Below, piece after piece: positions 1 through 11,608 of a stretch of DNA of 64,000 nucleotides. How positions within the stretch are numbered: the first letter of the stretch is position 1; each line of letters begins with the position of its first letter. The translations under genes were made by a program, and so were the position numbers. The stretch lies in assembly GCF_041296385.1 (NCBI RefSeq), contig NW_027183586.1, positions 62,001-126,000 of the forward strand, read 5' to 3'. The DNA is from Aphelocoma coerulescens (Eukaryota; Chordata; Aves; Passeriformes; Corvidae). The notes beneath the pieces are model-generated. The model saw nothing but the letters and a program-made list of their open reading frames with translations. It had not been told where the DNA came from and did not search any database.

Positions 1-270
1 CAGTGGAGGCAGGGTTGCATCAGGTTCCATAGCATCAGCACGGTCTCCAGGGCTCCCAGAGGTTCTGTGGTGTCACAGAGGAGGCAGGGTTGCCTCAGGT
101 TCCATAGCATCACCACGGTCTCCAGGGCTCCAAGAGCTTCTGTGGTGTCACAGAGGAGGCAGGGTTGCATCAGGTTCAATAGCATCAGCACGGTCTCCAG
201 GGCTCCCCTGAGCTTCTGTGGTGGTGTCACAGAGGAGCCAGGCTTCCTTGTAGTTCCCCAGCATCACAAA
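1..270. repeat. Satellite unit U0, 3' end only
   Basis: Only the 75-bp minisatellite end of a unit is in the window. Variants: GCCTCAGG in the penultimate full sub-repeat, TTCAATAG in the last, and GAGCCAGGC before the unit end. Confidence 0.9.
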
Positions 271-2538
271 GGCTCTCCTGGGAGCCACGGGTCACAAAGC
301 ACCGTGGGCTCTGTGCAGCCCCGCTGTGTCACAATGGCCGCTGGCTTCCACGAGCCCCCGCAGTGTCCCAGTGGGCCCCGTGGCTTTAGGAGTGGGTGGC
401 TGGGAGTTGGTGCCAGCGGCTGGGGGAGCAGCAGCAGGGACTGTGTGTGGACAGTGCCATGGCCACTTGTGTGGCCACTGGTGTCTCTGTGTCAGGCACA
501 GCCGTGGTGTGTAACACCGGCTCTGGGTCCTTTGGCTGTGCAGGTGGCAGTCACGGCCTGGAGCAGGGCTGCTCCCGGGGGACAGCCTGGGGCAGGAGGC
601 TGCTGGAGATTCATTCCCCACACTCCTTGTCATGAGGTGCTCAGAGTGATTGGAAAGGCTGTTGGCAGCAGGCAGTTCTCTGGGTTCAAGCTGTGGAGCT
701 GTCAGCGGGAATGCAAAGGCCAAGCTGGTGAGCCTTTTGTCCTGGTGCCTTTAGTGTGTGAGCAGTCCCTGGTGCCGTTGTCTTTGGATCCTGAGTGTGG
801 GAGAGGCAAGGCTTAGGATGGTGCGTAGAGCTGAGAAGGAAAGTGCCGAGAGCAGCGTGTGTGCTGCTGCTTTGAGGGGTGCAGTTGAAGTTGTAGGCAG
901 CAAGAGCTTTCTCAGCTGGCCCTTTTGTGAGCTCTGCTTTTGCCAGATGACTTCCATCTTACCCTCTTACCATCTTAGCCTCTCATTTTTGCATATCCCA
1001 AACCCCCTTCCAAACATCCAGCAGCTGCTTGTAAAGAAGAAGTCCTAGAACAAAAAGCCAGTGCTGCCTTTCATAGCCCCTTTGCTGTCTATGAAGTAGA
1101 GGAAAGAAGCTAGTGAGACGCACTTTCTTTCTCAACTCCATAGAGCGCATCCTTCTCTCAAGGTGGCAGAGTCCTTGGCGGAAGTGAAGCATCTGCAGCT
1201 GCAGTTCAGACTGAGAGATGTGCCAGGACAGGAAACATTTGCTGACCTTCCCTGTTCCCTGTGCAACATGATTCTCGCATCCCAGTCACTTTCACATACC
1301 TTCGGTATCCCTGAGTCCAAGCAGCTAAAGCTCACAGAGACAGAAGTGTCAGGAAGGAAAACGTTCCAAAAGCACCCCCTTCTCTTATCAGCATATAAAT
1401 TGTGCACAACAGGCTGCGGCACCGAACCTTCCTTCTCAGATAGACATGCCATCACACTTTTCACTCTTGCAGCTCGGTTGAAAAGCTCCAGCAGCTGCTC
1501 CCGCAATAGCAAAAGGTTCTAGAAGTGAAAGCCAGTTTGGGGCTGCACCTTCTCCTTGCCGCATGTAAGCCACACCAAACTCCCTGATGCACTCTGTCCT
1601 CCCCTTCTCAAAGGAGTAGACGGTGGCATCAGGACACACCTGTGTCCCAGCAGCTGGGTGCCCAGCCGGGAGCAGGAGCAGGGCTGGGGCTGCTCCCAAA
1701 GTTGCCCCGCCCCAATGCCAGAGCCGGACATATGCTGAAGGGGGGCTGGATCAGGCTTTATTGTCCAGCTGCATGCCAGGAGTGAGCACAAAATCTACCT
1801 GCATTCTCTGCAGCATGCCATCCTGGAGCAGAGCCATTGCCAAAGGAAGCCGTGAGCCCGTGCCAAGCCAGTGCCGGAGTGGGATCCTAGCAGCACCTGT
1901 GGAAGCCGGGAGAGAGGAGCCCACCTGGAGCAGGTTCGTGCAGGATTAATCATCCCGTGGCTTCCCACCAGGGTCCTGTTGCTTCCAAAAGGCCCCACAG
2001 TGTCACTGTGGCCCCTCGGTTCCACCAGGTTCCATAGCGTCACTGTGGTGCCCAGGGTTCCGTCAGCTTCGCCAGCATCCCCACGGTCTGCAGAGCTCCC
2101 CGAGCTTCTGTGGTGTCACAGTGGAGGCAGGGTTGCATCAGGTTCCATAGCATCAGCACGGTCTCCAGGGCTCCCAGAGGTTCTGTGGTGTCACAGTGGA
2201 GGCAGGGTTGCATCAGGTTCCATAGCATCACCACAGTCTCCAGGGCTCCCTGAGCTTCTGTGGTGTCACAGTGGAGGCAGGGTTGCATCAGGTTCCATAG
2301 CATCAGCACGGTCTCCAGGGCTCCCAGAGGTTCTGTGGTGTCACAGAGGAGGCAGGGTTGCCTCAGGTTCCATAGCATCACCACGGTCTCCAGGGCTCCA
2401 AGAGCTTCTGTGGTGTCACAGAGGAGGCAGGGTTGCATCAGGTTCAATAGCATCAGCACGGTCTCCAGGGCTCCCCTGAGCTTCTGTGGTGGTGTCACAG
2501 AGGAGGCAGGCTTCCTTGTAGTTCCCCAGCATCACAAA
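271..2538. repeat. Satellite unit U1 (reference unit, 2,268 bp)
   Basis: Reference for variant positions. At unit positions 222/506/587/642/1034-1035/1096/1469/1731 it reads T/C/G/T/GG/C/A/T; the unit entries below use this order. Landmarks are a TATAAAT at 1394-1400 (plus strand), an AATAAA on the minus strand at 1757-1762, a 17-bp near-palindrome at 1994-2010, and the 75-bp sub-repeats from about 2010 to the end. The tail reads GCCTCAGG, TTCAATAG, GAGGCAGGC. TATAAAT and AATAAA may be chance matches. Confidence 0.95.
2010..2538. repeat. 75-bp minisatellite inside the unit (shown for U1)
   Basis: Five good 75-bp copies start at the TTCTGTGGTGTCACAG motif at 2106, 2181, 2256, 2331 and 2406, with degenerate copies on each side (before 2106 and from about 2484). 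Copies alternate between CAGCACGG and CACCACGG/CACCACAG cores and between GTGGAGG and GAGGAGG. The same block closes every unit. The 75-bp period keeps reading frames open on both strands, giving repetitive 25-residue translations that should not be mistaken for a protein. Confidence 0.9.
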
Positions 2539-4806
2539 GGCTCTCCTGGGAGCCACGGGTCACAAAGCACCGTGGGCTCTGTGCAGCCCCGCTGTGTCAC
2601 AATGGCCGCTGGCTTCCACGAGCCCCCGCAGTGTCCCAGTGGGCCCCGTGGCTTTAGGAGTGGGTGGCTGGGAGTTGGTGCCAGCGGCTGGGGGAGCAGC
2701 AGCAGGGACTGTGTGTGGACAGTGCCATGGCCACTTGTGTGGCCACTGGTGTCTCTGTGTCAGGCACAGCCGTGGTGTGTAACACCGGCTCTGGGTCCTT
2801 TGGCTGTGCAGGTGGCAGTCACGGCCTGGAGCAGGGCTGCTCCCGGGGGACAGCCTGGGGCAGGAGGCTGCTGGAGATTCATTCCCCACACTCCTTGTCA
2901 TGAGGTGCTCAGAGTGATTGGAAAGGCTGTTGGCAGCAGGCAGTTCTCTGGGTTCAAGCTGTGGAGCTGTCAGCGGGAATGCAAAGGCCAAGCTGGTGAG
3001 CCTTTTGTCCTGGTGCCTTTAGTGTGTGAGCAGTCCCTGGTGCCGTTGTCTTTGGATCCTGAGTGTGGGAGAGGCAAGGCTTAGGATGGTGCGTAGAGCT
3101 GAGAAGGAAAGTGCCGAGAGCAGCGTGTGTGCTGCTGCTTTGAGGGGTGCAGTTGAAGTTGTAGGCAGCAAGAGCTTTCTCAGCTGGCCCTTTTGTGAGC
3201 TCTGCTTTTGCCAGATGACTTCCATCTTACCCTCTTACCATCTTAGCCTCTCATTTTTGCATATCCCAAACCCCCTTCCAAACATCCAGCAGCTGCTTGT
3301 AAAGAAGAAGTCCTAGAACAAAAAGCCAGTGCTGCCTTTCATAGCCCCTTTGCTGTCTATGAAGTAGAGGAAAGAAGCTAGTGAGACGCACTTTCTTTCT
3401 CAACTCCATAGAGCGCATCCTTCTCTCAAGGTGGCAGAGTCCTTGGCGGAAGTGAAGCATCTGCAGCTGCAGTTCAGACTGAGAGATGTGCCAGGACAGG
3501 AAACATTTGCTGACCTTCCCTGTTCCCTGTGCAACATGATTCTCGCATCCCAGTCACTTTCACATACCTTCGGTATCCCTGAGTCCAAGCAGCTAAAGCT
3601 CACAGAGACAGAAGTGTCAGGAAGGAAAACGTTCCAAAAGCACCCCCTTCTCTTATCAGCATATAAATTGTGCACAACAGGCTGCGGCACCGAACCTTCC
3701 TTCTCAGATAGACATGCCATCACACTTTTCACTCTTGCAGCTCGGTTGAAAAGCTCCAGCAGCTGCTCCCGCAATAGCAAAAGGTTCTAGAAGTGAAAGC
3801 CAGTTTGGGGCTGCACCTTCTCCTTGCCGCATGTAAGCCACACCAAACTCCCTGATGCACTCTGTCCTCCCCTTCTCAAAGGAGTAGACGGTGGCATCAG
3901 GACACACCTGTGTCCCAGCAGCTGGGTGCCCAGCCGGGAGCAGGAGCAGGGCTGGGGCTGCTCCCAAAGTTGCCCCGCCCCAATGCCAGAGCCGGACATA
4001 TGCTGAGGGGGGGCTGGATCAGGCTTTATTGTCCAGCTGCATGCCAGGAGTGAGCACAAAATCTACCTGCATTCTCTGCAGCATGCCATCCTGGAGCAGA
4101 GCCATTGCCAAAGGAAGCCGTGAGCCCGTGCCAAGCCAGTGCCGGAGTGGGATCCTAGCAGCACCTGTGGAAGCCGGGAGAGAGGAGCCCACCTGGAGCA
4201 GGTTCGTGCAGGATTAATCATCCCGTGGCTTCCCACCAGGGTCCTGTTGCTTCCAAAAGGCCCCACAGTGTCACTGTGGCCCCTCGGTTCCACCAGGTTC
4301 CATAGCGTCACTGTGGTGCCCAGGGTTCCGTCAGCTTCGCCAGCATCCCCACGGTCTGCAGAGCTCCCCGAGCTTCTGTGGTGTCACAGTGGAGGCAGGG
4401 TTGCATCAGGTTCCATAGCATCAGCACGGTCTCCAGGGCTCCCAGAGGTTCTGTGGTGTCACAGTGGAGGCAGGGTTGCATCAGGTTCCATAGCATCACC
4501 ACAGTCTCCAGGGCTCCCTGAGCTTCTGTGGTGTCACAGTGGAGGCAGGGTTGCATCAGGTTCCATAGCATCAGCACGGTCTCCAGGGCTCCCAGAGGTT
4601 CTGTGGTGTCACAGAGGAGGCAGGGTTGCATCAGGTTCCATAGCATCACCACGGTCTCCAGGGCTCCAAGAGCTTCTGTGGTGTCACAGAGGAGGCAGGG
4701 TTGCATCAGGTTCAATAGCATCAGCACGGTCTCCAGGGCTCCCCTGAGCTTCTGTGGTGGTGTCACAGAGGAGCCAGGTTTCCTTGTAGTTCCCCAGCAT
4801 CACAAA
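2539..4806. repeat. Satellite unit U2
   Basis: 2,268 bp. Variant string T/C/G/T/GG/C/G/T. The tail reads GCATCAGG, TTCAATAG, GAGCCAGGT; the final T is shared only with U8. Confidence 0.93.
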
Positions 4807-7074
4807 GGCTCTCCTGGGAGCCACGGGTCACAAAGCACCGTGGGCTCTGTGCAGCCCCGCTGTGTCACAATGGCCGCTGGCTTCCACGAGCCCCCGCAGT
4901 GTCCCAGTGGGCCCCGTGGCTTTAGGAGTGGGTGGCTGGGAGTTGGTGCCAGCGGCTGGGGGAGCAGCAGCAGGGACTGTGTGTGGACAGTGCCATGGCC
5001 ACTTGTGTGGCCACTGGTGTCTCTGTGCCAGGCACAGCCGTGGTGTGTAACACCGGCTCTGGGTCCTTTGGCTGTGCAGGTGGCAGTCACGGCCTGGAGC
5101 AGGGCTGCTCCCGGGGGACAGCCTGGGGCAGGAGGCTGCTGGAGATTCATTCCCCACACTCCTTGTCATGAGGTGCTCAGAGTGATTGGAAAGGCTGTTG
5201 GCAGCAGGCAGTTCTCTGGGTTCAAGCTGTGGAGCTGTCAGCGGGAATGCAAAGGCCAAGCTGGTGAGCCTTTTGTCCTGGTGCCTTTAGTGTGTGAGCA
5301 GTCCCTGGTGCCGTTGTCTTTGGATCCTGAGTGTGGGAGAGGCAAGGCTTAGGATGGTGCATAGAGCTGAGAAGGAAAGTGCCGAGAGCAGCATGTGTGC
5401 TGCTGCTTTGAGGGGTGCAGTTGAAGTTGTAGGCAGCAAGAGCTTTCTCAGCTGGCCCTTTTGTGAGCTCTGCTTTTGCCAGATGACTTCCATCTTACCC
5501 TCTTACCATCTTAGCCTCTCATTTTTGCATATCCCAAACCCCCTTCCAAACATCCAGCAGCTGCTTGTAAAGAAGAAGTCCTAGAACAAAAAGCCAGTGC
5601 TGCCTTTCATAGCCCCTTTGCTGTCTATGAAGTAGAGGAAAGAAGCTAGTGAGACGCACTTTCTTTCTCAACTCCATAGAGCGCATCCTTCTCTCAAGGT
5701 GGCAGAGTCCTTGGCGGAAGTGAAGCATCTGCAGCTGCAGTTCAGACTGAGAGATGTGCCAGGACAGGAAACATTTGCTGACCTTCCCTGTTCCCTGTGC
5801 AACATGATTCTCGCATCCCAGTCACTTTCACATACCTTCGGTATCCCTGAGTCCAAGCAGCTAAAGCTCACAGAGACAGAAGTGTCAGGAAGGAAAACGT
5901 TGCAAAAGCACCCCCTTCTCTTATCAGCATATAAATTGTGCACAACAGGCTGCGGCACCGAACCTTCCTTCTCAGATAGACATGCCATCACACTTTTCAC
6001 TCTTGCAGCTCGGTTGAAAAGCTCCAGCAGCTGCTCCCGCAATAGCAAAAGGTTCTAGAAGTGAAAGCCAGTTTGGGGCTGCACCTTCTCCTTGCCGCAT
6101 GTAAGCCACACCAAACTCCCTGATGCACTCTGTCCTCCCCTTCTCAAAGGAGTAGACGGTGGCATCAGGACACACCTGTGTCCCAGCAGCTGGGTGCCCA
6201 GCCGGGAGCAGGAGCAGGGCTGGGGCTGCTCCCAAAGTTGCCCCGCCCCAATGCCAGAGCCGGACATATGCTGAGGGGGGGCTGGATCAGGCTTTATTGT
6301 CCAGCTGCATGCCAGGAGTGAGCACAAAATCTACCTGCATTCTCTGCAGCATGCCATCCTGGAGCAGAGCCATTGCCAAAGGAAGCCGTGAGCCCGTGCC
6401 AAGCCAGTGCCGGAGTGGGATCCTAGCAGCACCTGTGGAAGCCGGGAGAGAGGAGCCCACCTGGAGCAGGTTCGTGCAGGATTAATCATCCCGTGGCTTC
6501 CCACCAGGGTCCTGTTGCTTCCAAAAGGCCCCACAGTGTCACTGTGGCCCCTCGGTTCCACCAGGTTCCATAGCGTCACTGTGGTGCCCAGGGTTCCGTC
6601 AGCTTCGCCAGCATCCCCACGGTCTGCAGAGCTCCCCGAGCTTCTGTGGTGTCACAGTGGAGGCAGGGTTGCATCAGGTTCCATAGCATCAGCACGGTCT
6701 CCAGGGCTCCCAGAGGTTCTGTGGTGTCACAGTGGAGGCAGGGTTGCATCAGGTTCCATAGCATCACCACAGTCTCCAGGGCTCCCTGAGCTTCTGTGGT
6801 GTCACAGTGGAGGCAGGGTTGCATCAGGTTCCATAGCATCAGCACGGTCTCCAGGGCTCCCAGAGGTTCTGTGGTGTCACAGAGGAGGCAGGGTTGCATC
6901 AGGTTCCATAGCATCAGCACGGTCTCCAGGGCTCCAAGAGCTTCTGTGGTGTCACAGAGGAGGCAGGGTTGCATCAGGTTCAATAGCATCAGCACGGTCT
7001 CCAGGGCTCCCCTGAGCTTCTGTGGTGGTGTCACAGAGGAGCCAGGCTTCCTTGTAGTTCCCCAGCATCACAAA
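4807..7074. repeat. Satellite unit U3
   Basis: 2,268 bp. Variant string C/C/A/T/GG/G/G/T. Private change GTGCATAG near 5358. The fourth full sub-repeat has a CAGCACGG core where most units have CACCACGG; U15 shares this. Confidence 0.93.
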
Positions 7075-9341
7075 GGCTCTCCTGGGAGCCACGGGTCACA
7101 AAGCACCGTGGGCTCTGTGCAGCCCCGCTGTGTCACAATGGCCGCTGGCTTCCACGAGCCCCCGCAGTGTCCCAGTGGGCCCCGTGGCTTTAGGAGTGGG
7201 TGACTGGGAGTTGGTGCCAGCGGCTGGGGGAGCAGCAGCAGGGACTGTGTGTGGACAGTGCCATGGCCACTTGTGTGGCCACTGGTGTCTCTGTGCCAGG
7301 CACAGCCGTGGTGTGTAACACCGGCTCTGGGTCCTTTGGCTGTGCAGGTGGCAGTCACGGCCTGGAGCAGGGCTGCTCCCGGGGGACAGCCTGGGGCAGG
7401 AGGCTGCTGGAGATTCATTCCCCACACTCCTTGTCATGAGGTGCTCAGAGTGATTGGAAAGGCTGTTGGCAGCAGGCAGTTCTCTGGGTTCAAGCTGTGG
7501 AGCTGTCAGCGGGAATGCAAAGGCCAAGCTGGTGAGCCTTTTGTCCTGGTGCCTTTAGTGTGTGAGCAGTCCCTGGTGCCGTTGTCTTTGGATCCTGAGT
7601 GTGGGAGAGGCAAGGCTTAGGATGGTGCGTAGAGCTGAGAAGGAAAGTGCCGAGAGCAGCGTGTGTGCTGCTGCTTTGAGGGGTGCAGTTGAAGTTGTAG
7701 GCAGCAAGAGCTTTCTCAGCTGGCCCTTTTGTGAGCTCTGCTTTTGCCAGATGACTTCCATCTTACCCTCTTACCATCTTAGCCTCTCATTTTTGCATAT
7801 CCCAAACCCCCTTCCAAACATCCAGCAGCTGCTTGTAAAGAAGAAGTCCTAGAACAAAAAGCCAGTGCTGCCTTTCATAGCCCCTTTGCTGTCTATGAAG
7901 TAGAGGAAAGAAGCTAGTGAGACGCACTTTCTTTCTCAACTCCATAGAGCGCATCCTTCTCTCAAGGTGGCAGAGTCCTTGGCGGAAGTGAAGCATCTGC
8001 AGCTGCAGTTCAGACTGAGAGATGTGCCAGGACAGGAAACATTTGCTGACCTTCCCTGTTCCCTGTGCAACATGATTCTCGCATCCCAGTCACTTTCACA
8101 TACCTTCGTATCCCTGAGTCCAAGCAGCTAAAGCTCACAGAGACAGAAGTGTCAGGAAGGAAAACGTTCCAAAAGCACCCCCTTCTCTTATCAGCATATA
8201 AATTGTGCACAACAGGCTGCGGCACCGAACCTTCCTTCTCAGATAGACATGCCATCACACTTTTCACTCTTGCAGCTCGGTTGAAAAGCTCCAGCAGCTG
8301 CTCCCGCAATAGCAAAAGGTTCTAGAAGTGAAAGCCAGTTTGGGGCTGCACCTTCTCCTTGCCGCATGTAAGCCACACCAAACTCCCTGATGCACTCTGT
8401 CCTCCCCTTCTCAAAGGAGTAGACGGTGGCATCAGGACACACCTGTGTCCCAGCAGCTGGGTGCCCAGCCGGGAGCAGGAGCAGGGCTGGGGCTGCTCCC
8501 AAAGTTGCCCCGCCCCAATGCCAGAGCCGGACATATGCTGAAGGGGGGCTGGATCAGGCTTTATTGTCCAGCTGCATGCCAGGAGTGAGCACAAAATCTA
8601 CCTGCATTCTCTGCAGCATGCCATCCTGGAGCAGAGCCATTGCCAAAGGAAGCCGTGAGCCCGTGCCAAGCCAGTGCCGGAGTGGGATCCTAGCAGCACC
8701 TGTGGAAGCCGGGAGAGAGGAGCCCACCTGGAGCAGGTTCGTGCAGGATTAATCATCCCGTGGCTTCCCACCAGGGTCCTGTTGCTTCCAAAAGGCCCCA
8801 CAGTGTCACTGTGGCCCCTCGGTTCCACCAGGTTCCATAGCGTCACTGTGGTGCCCAGGGTTCCGTCAGCTTCGCCAGCATCCCCACGGTCTGCAGAGCT
8901 CCCCGAGCTTCTGTGGTGTCACAGTGGAGGCAGGGTTGCATCAGGTTCCATAGCATCAGCACGGTCTCCAGGGCTCCCAGAGGTTCTGTGGTGTCACAGT
9001 GGAGGCAGGGTTGCATCAGGTTCCATAGCATCACCACAGTCTCCAGGGCTCCCTGAGCTTCTGTGGTGTCACAGTGGAGGCAGGGTTGCATCAGGTTCCA
9101 TAGCATCAGCACGGTCTCCAGGGCTCCCAGAGGTTCTGTGGTGTCACAGAGGAGGCAGGGTTGCCTCAGGTTCCATAGCATCACCACGGTCTCCAGGGCT
9201 CCAAGAGCTTCTGTGGTGTCACAGAGGAGGCAGGGTTGCATCAGGTTCAATAGCATCAGCACGGTCTCCAGGGCTCCCCTGAGCTTCTGTGGTGGTGTCA
9301 CAGAGGAGGCAGGCTTCCTTGTAGTTCCCCAGCATCACAAA
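7075..9341. repeat. Satellite unit U4 (2,267 bp)
   Basis: Variant string C/C/G/T/one G/C/A/T. It has the one-base deletion in CTTCGGTATCC (here CTTCGTATCC near 8103) and a private GTGACTGG near 7199. The tail reads GCCTCAGG, TTCAATAG, GAGGCAGGC. Confidence 0.93.
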
Positions 9342-11608
9342 GGCTCTCCTGGGAGCCACGGGTCACAAAGCACCGTGGGCTCTGTGCAGCCCCGCTGTGT
9401 CACAATGGCCGCTGGCTTCCACGAGCCCCCGCAGTGTCCCAGTGGGCCCCGTGGCTTTAGGAGTGGGTGGCTGGGAGTTGGTGCCAGCGGCTGGGGGAGC
9501 AGCAGCAGGGACTGTGTGTGGACAGTGCCATGGCCACTTGTGTGGCCACTGGTGTCTCTGTGTCAGGCACAGCCGTGGTGTGTAACACCGGCTCTGGGTC
9601 CTTTGGCTGTGCAGGTGGCAGTCACGGCCTGGAGCAGGGCTGCTCCCGGGGGACAGCCTGGGGCAGGAGGCTGCTGGAGATTCATTCCCCACACTCCTTG
9701 TCATGAGGTGCTCAGAGTGATTGGAAAGGCTGTTGGCAGCAGGCAGTTCTCTGGGTTCAAGCTGTGGAGCTGTCAGCGGGAATGCAAAGGCCAAGCTGGT
9801 GAGCCTTTTGTCCTGGTGCCTTTAGTGTGTGAGCAGTCCCTGGTGCCGTTGTCTTTGGATCCTGAGTGTGGGAGAGGCAAGGCTTAGGATGGTGCGTAGA
9901 GCTGAGAAGGAAAGTGCCGAGAGCAGCGTGTGTGCTGCTGCTTTGAGGGGTGCAGTTGAAGTTGTAGGCAGCAAGAGCTTTCTCAGCTGGCCCTTTTGTG
10001 AGCTCTGCTTTTGCCAGATGACTTCCATCTTACCCTCTTACCATCTTAGCCTCTCATTTTTGCATATCCCAAACCCCCTTCCAAACATCCAGCAGCTGCT
10101 TGTAAAGAAGAAGTCCTAGAACAAAAAGCCAGTGCTGCCTTTCATAGCCCCTTTGCTGTCTATGAAGTAGAGGAAAGAAGCTAGTGAGACGCACTTTCTT
10201 TCTCAACTCCATAGAGCGCATCCTTCTCTCAAGGTGGCAGAGTCCTTGGCGGAAGTGAAGCATCTGCAGCTGCAGTTCAGACTGAGAGATGTGCCAGGAC
10301 AGGAAACATTTGCTGACCTTCCCTGTTCCCTGTGCAACATGATTCTCGCATCCCAGTCACTTTCACATACCTTCGTATCCCTGAGTCCAAGCAGCTAAAG
10401 CTCACAGAGACAGAAGTGTCAGGAAGGAAAACGTTCCAAAAGCACCCCCTTCTCTTATCAGCATATAAATTGTGCACAACAGGCTGCGGCACCGAACCTT
10501 CCTTCTCAGATAGACATGCCATCACACTTTTCACTCTTGCAGCTCGGTTGAAAAGCTCCAGCAGCTGCTCCCGCAATAGCAAAAGGTTCTAGAAGTGAAA
10601 GCCAGTTTGGGGCTGCACCTTCTCCTTGCCGCATGTAAGCCACACCAAACTCCCTGATGCACTCTGTCCTCCCCTTCTCAAAGGAGTAGACGGTGGCATC
10701 AGGACACACCTGTGTCCCAGCAGCTGGGTGCCCAGCCGGGAGCAGGAGCAGGGCTGGGGCTGCTCCCAAAGTTGCCCCGCCCCAATGCCAGAGCCGGACA
10801 TATGCTGAAGGGGGGCTGGATCAGGCTTTATTGTCCAGCTGCATGCCAGGAGTGAGCACAAAATCTACCTGCATTCTCTGCAGCATGCCATCCTGGAGCA
10901 GAGCCATTGCCAAAGGAAGCCGTGAGCCCGTGCCAAGCCAGTGCCGGAGTGGGATCCTAGCAGCACCTGTGGAAGCCGGGAGAGAGGAGCCCACCTGGAG
11001 CAGGTTCGTGCAGGATTAATCATCCCGTGGCTTCCCACCAGGGTCCTGTTGCTTCCAAAAGGCCCCACAGTGTCACTGTGGCCCCTCGGTTCCACCAGGT
11101 TCCATAGCGTCACTGTGGTGCCCAGGGTTCCGTCAGCTTCGCCAGCATCCCCACGGTCTGCAGAGCTCCCCGAGCTTCTGTGGTGTCACAGTGGAGGCAG
11201 GGTTGCATCAGGTTCCATAGCATCAGCACGGTCTCCAGGGCTCCCAGAGGTTCTGTGGTGTCACAGTGGAGGCAGGGTTGCATCAGGTTCCATAGCATCA
11301 CCACAGTCTCCAGGGCTCCCTGAGCTTCTGTGGTGTCACAGTGGAGGCAGGGTTGCATCAGGTTCCATAGCATCAGCACGGTCTCCAGGGCTCCCAGAGG
11401 TTCTGTGGTGTCACAGAGGAGGCAGGGTTGCCTCAGGTTCCATAGCATCACCACGGTCTCCAGGGCTCCAAGAGCTTCTGTGGTGTCACAGAGGAGGCAG
11501 GGTTGCATCAGGTTCAATAGCATCAGCACGGTCTCCAGGGCTCCCCTGAGCTTCTGTGGTGGTGTCACAGAGGAGGCAGGCTTCCTTGTAGTTCCCCAGC
11601 ATCACAAA
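9342..11608. repeat. Satellite unit U5 (2,267 bp)
   Basis: Variant string T/C/G/T/one G/C/A/T, with the same one-base deletion as U4 and U7. The tail reads GCCTCAGG, TTCAATAG, GAGGCAGGC. At every listed position it equals U7. Confidence 0.93.

Noticed and set aside
292..723. 143-codon minus-strand frame present in every unit
   Set aside because: It begins at TTG, has no ATG-based start of comparable length, shows no known motif, and its conservation is explained by recent array homogenisation.
1163..1522. 119-codon plus-strand frame and the opposite 126-codon frame
   Set aside because: The plus-strand frame begins at GTG. Both are broken by the one-base deletion in U4, U5 and U7, with no sign that the frame is protected.
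2106..2480. CENP-B-box-like centromere motif in the sub-repeat
   Set aside because: CTTCGCCAGC and CATCAGCACGG pieces do not match the essential CENP-B positions; no centromere claim is supported.
2040..3084. Long open frames in each unit (152 codons minus; 202 and 274 codons plus), repeated along the array
   Set aside because: They start at GTG, overlap each other on both strands, and owe their length to a 75-bp sub-repeat that keeps frame. No domain is recognisable.
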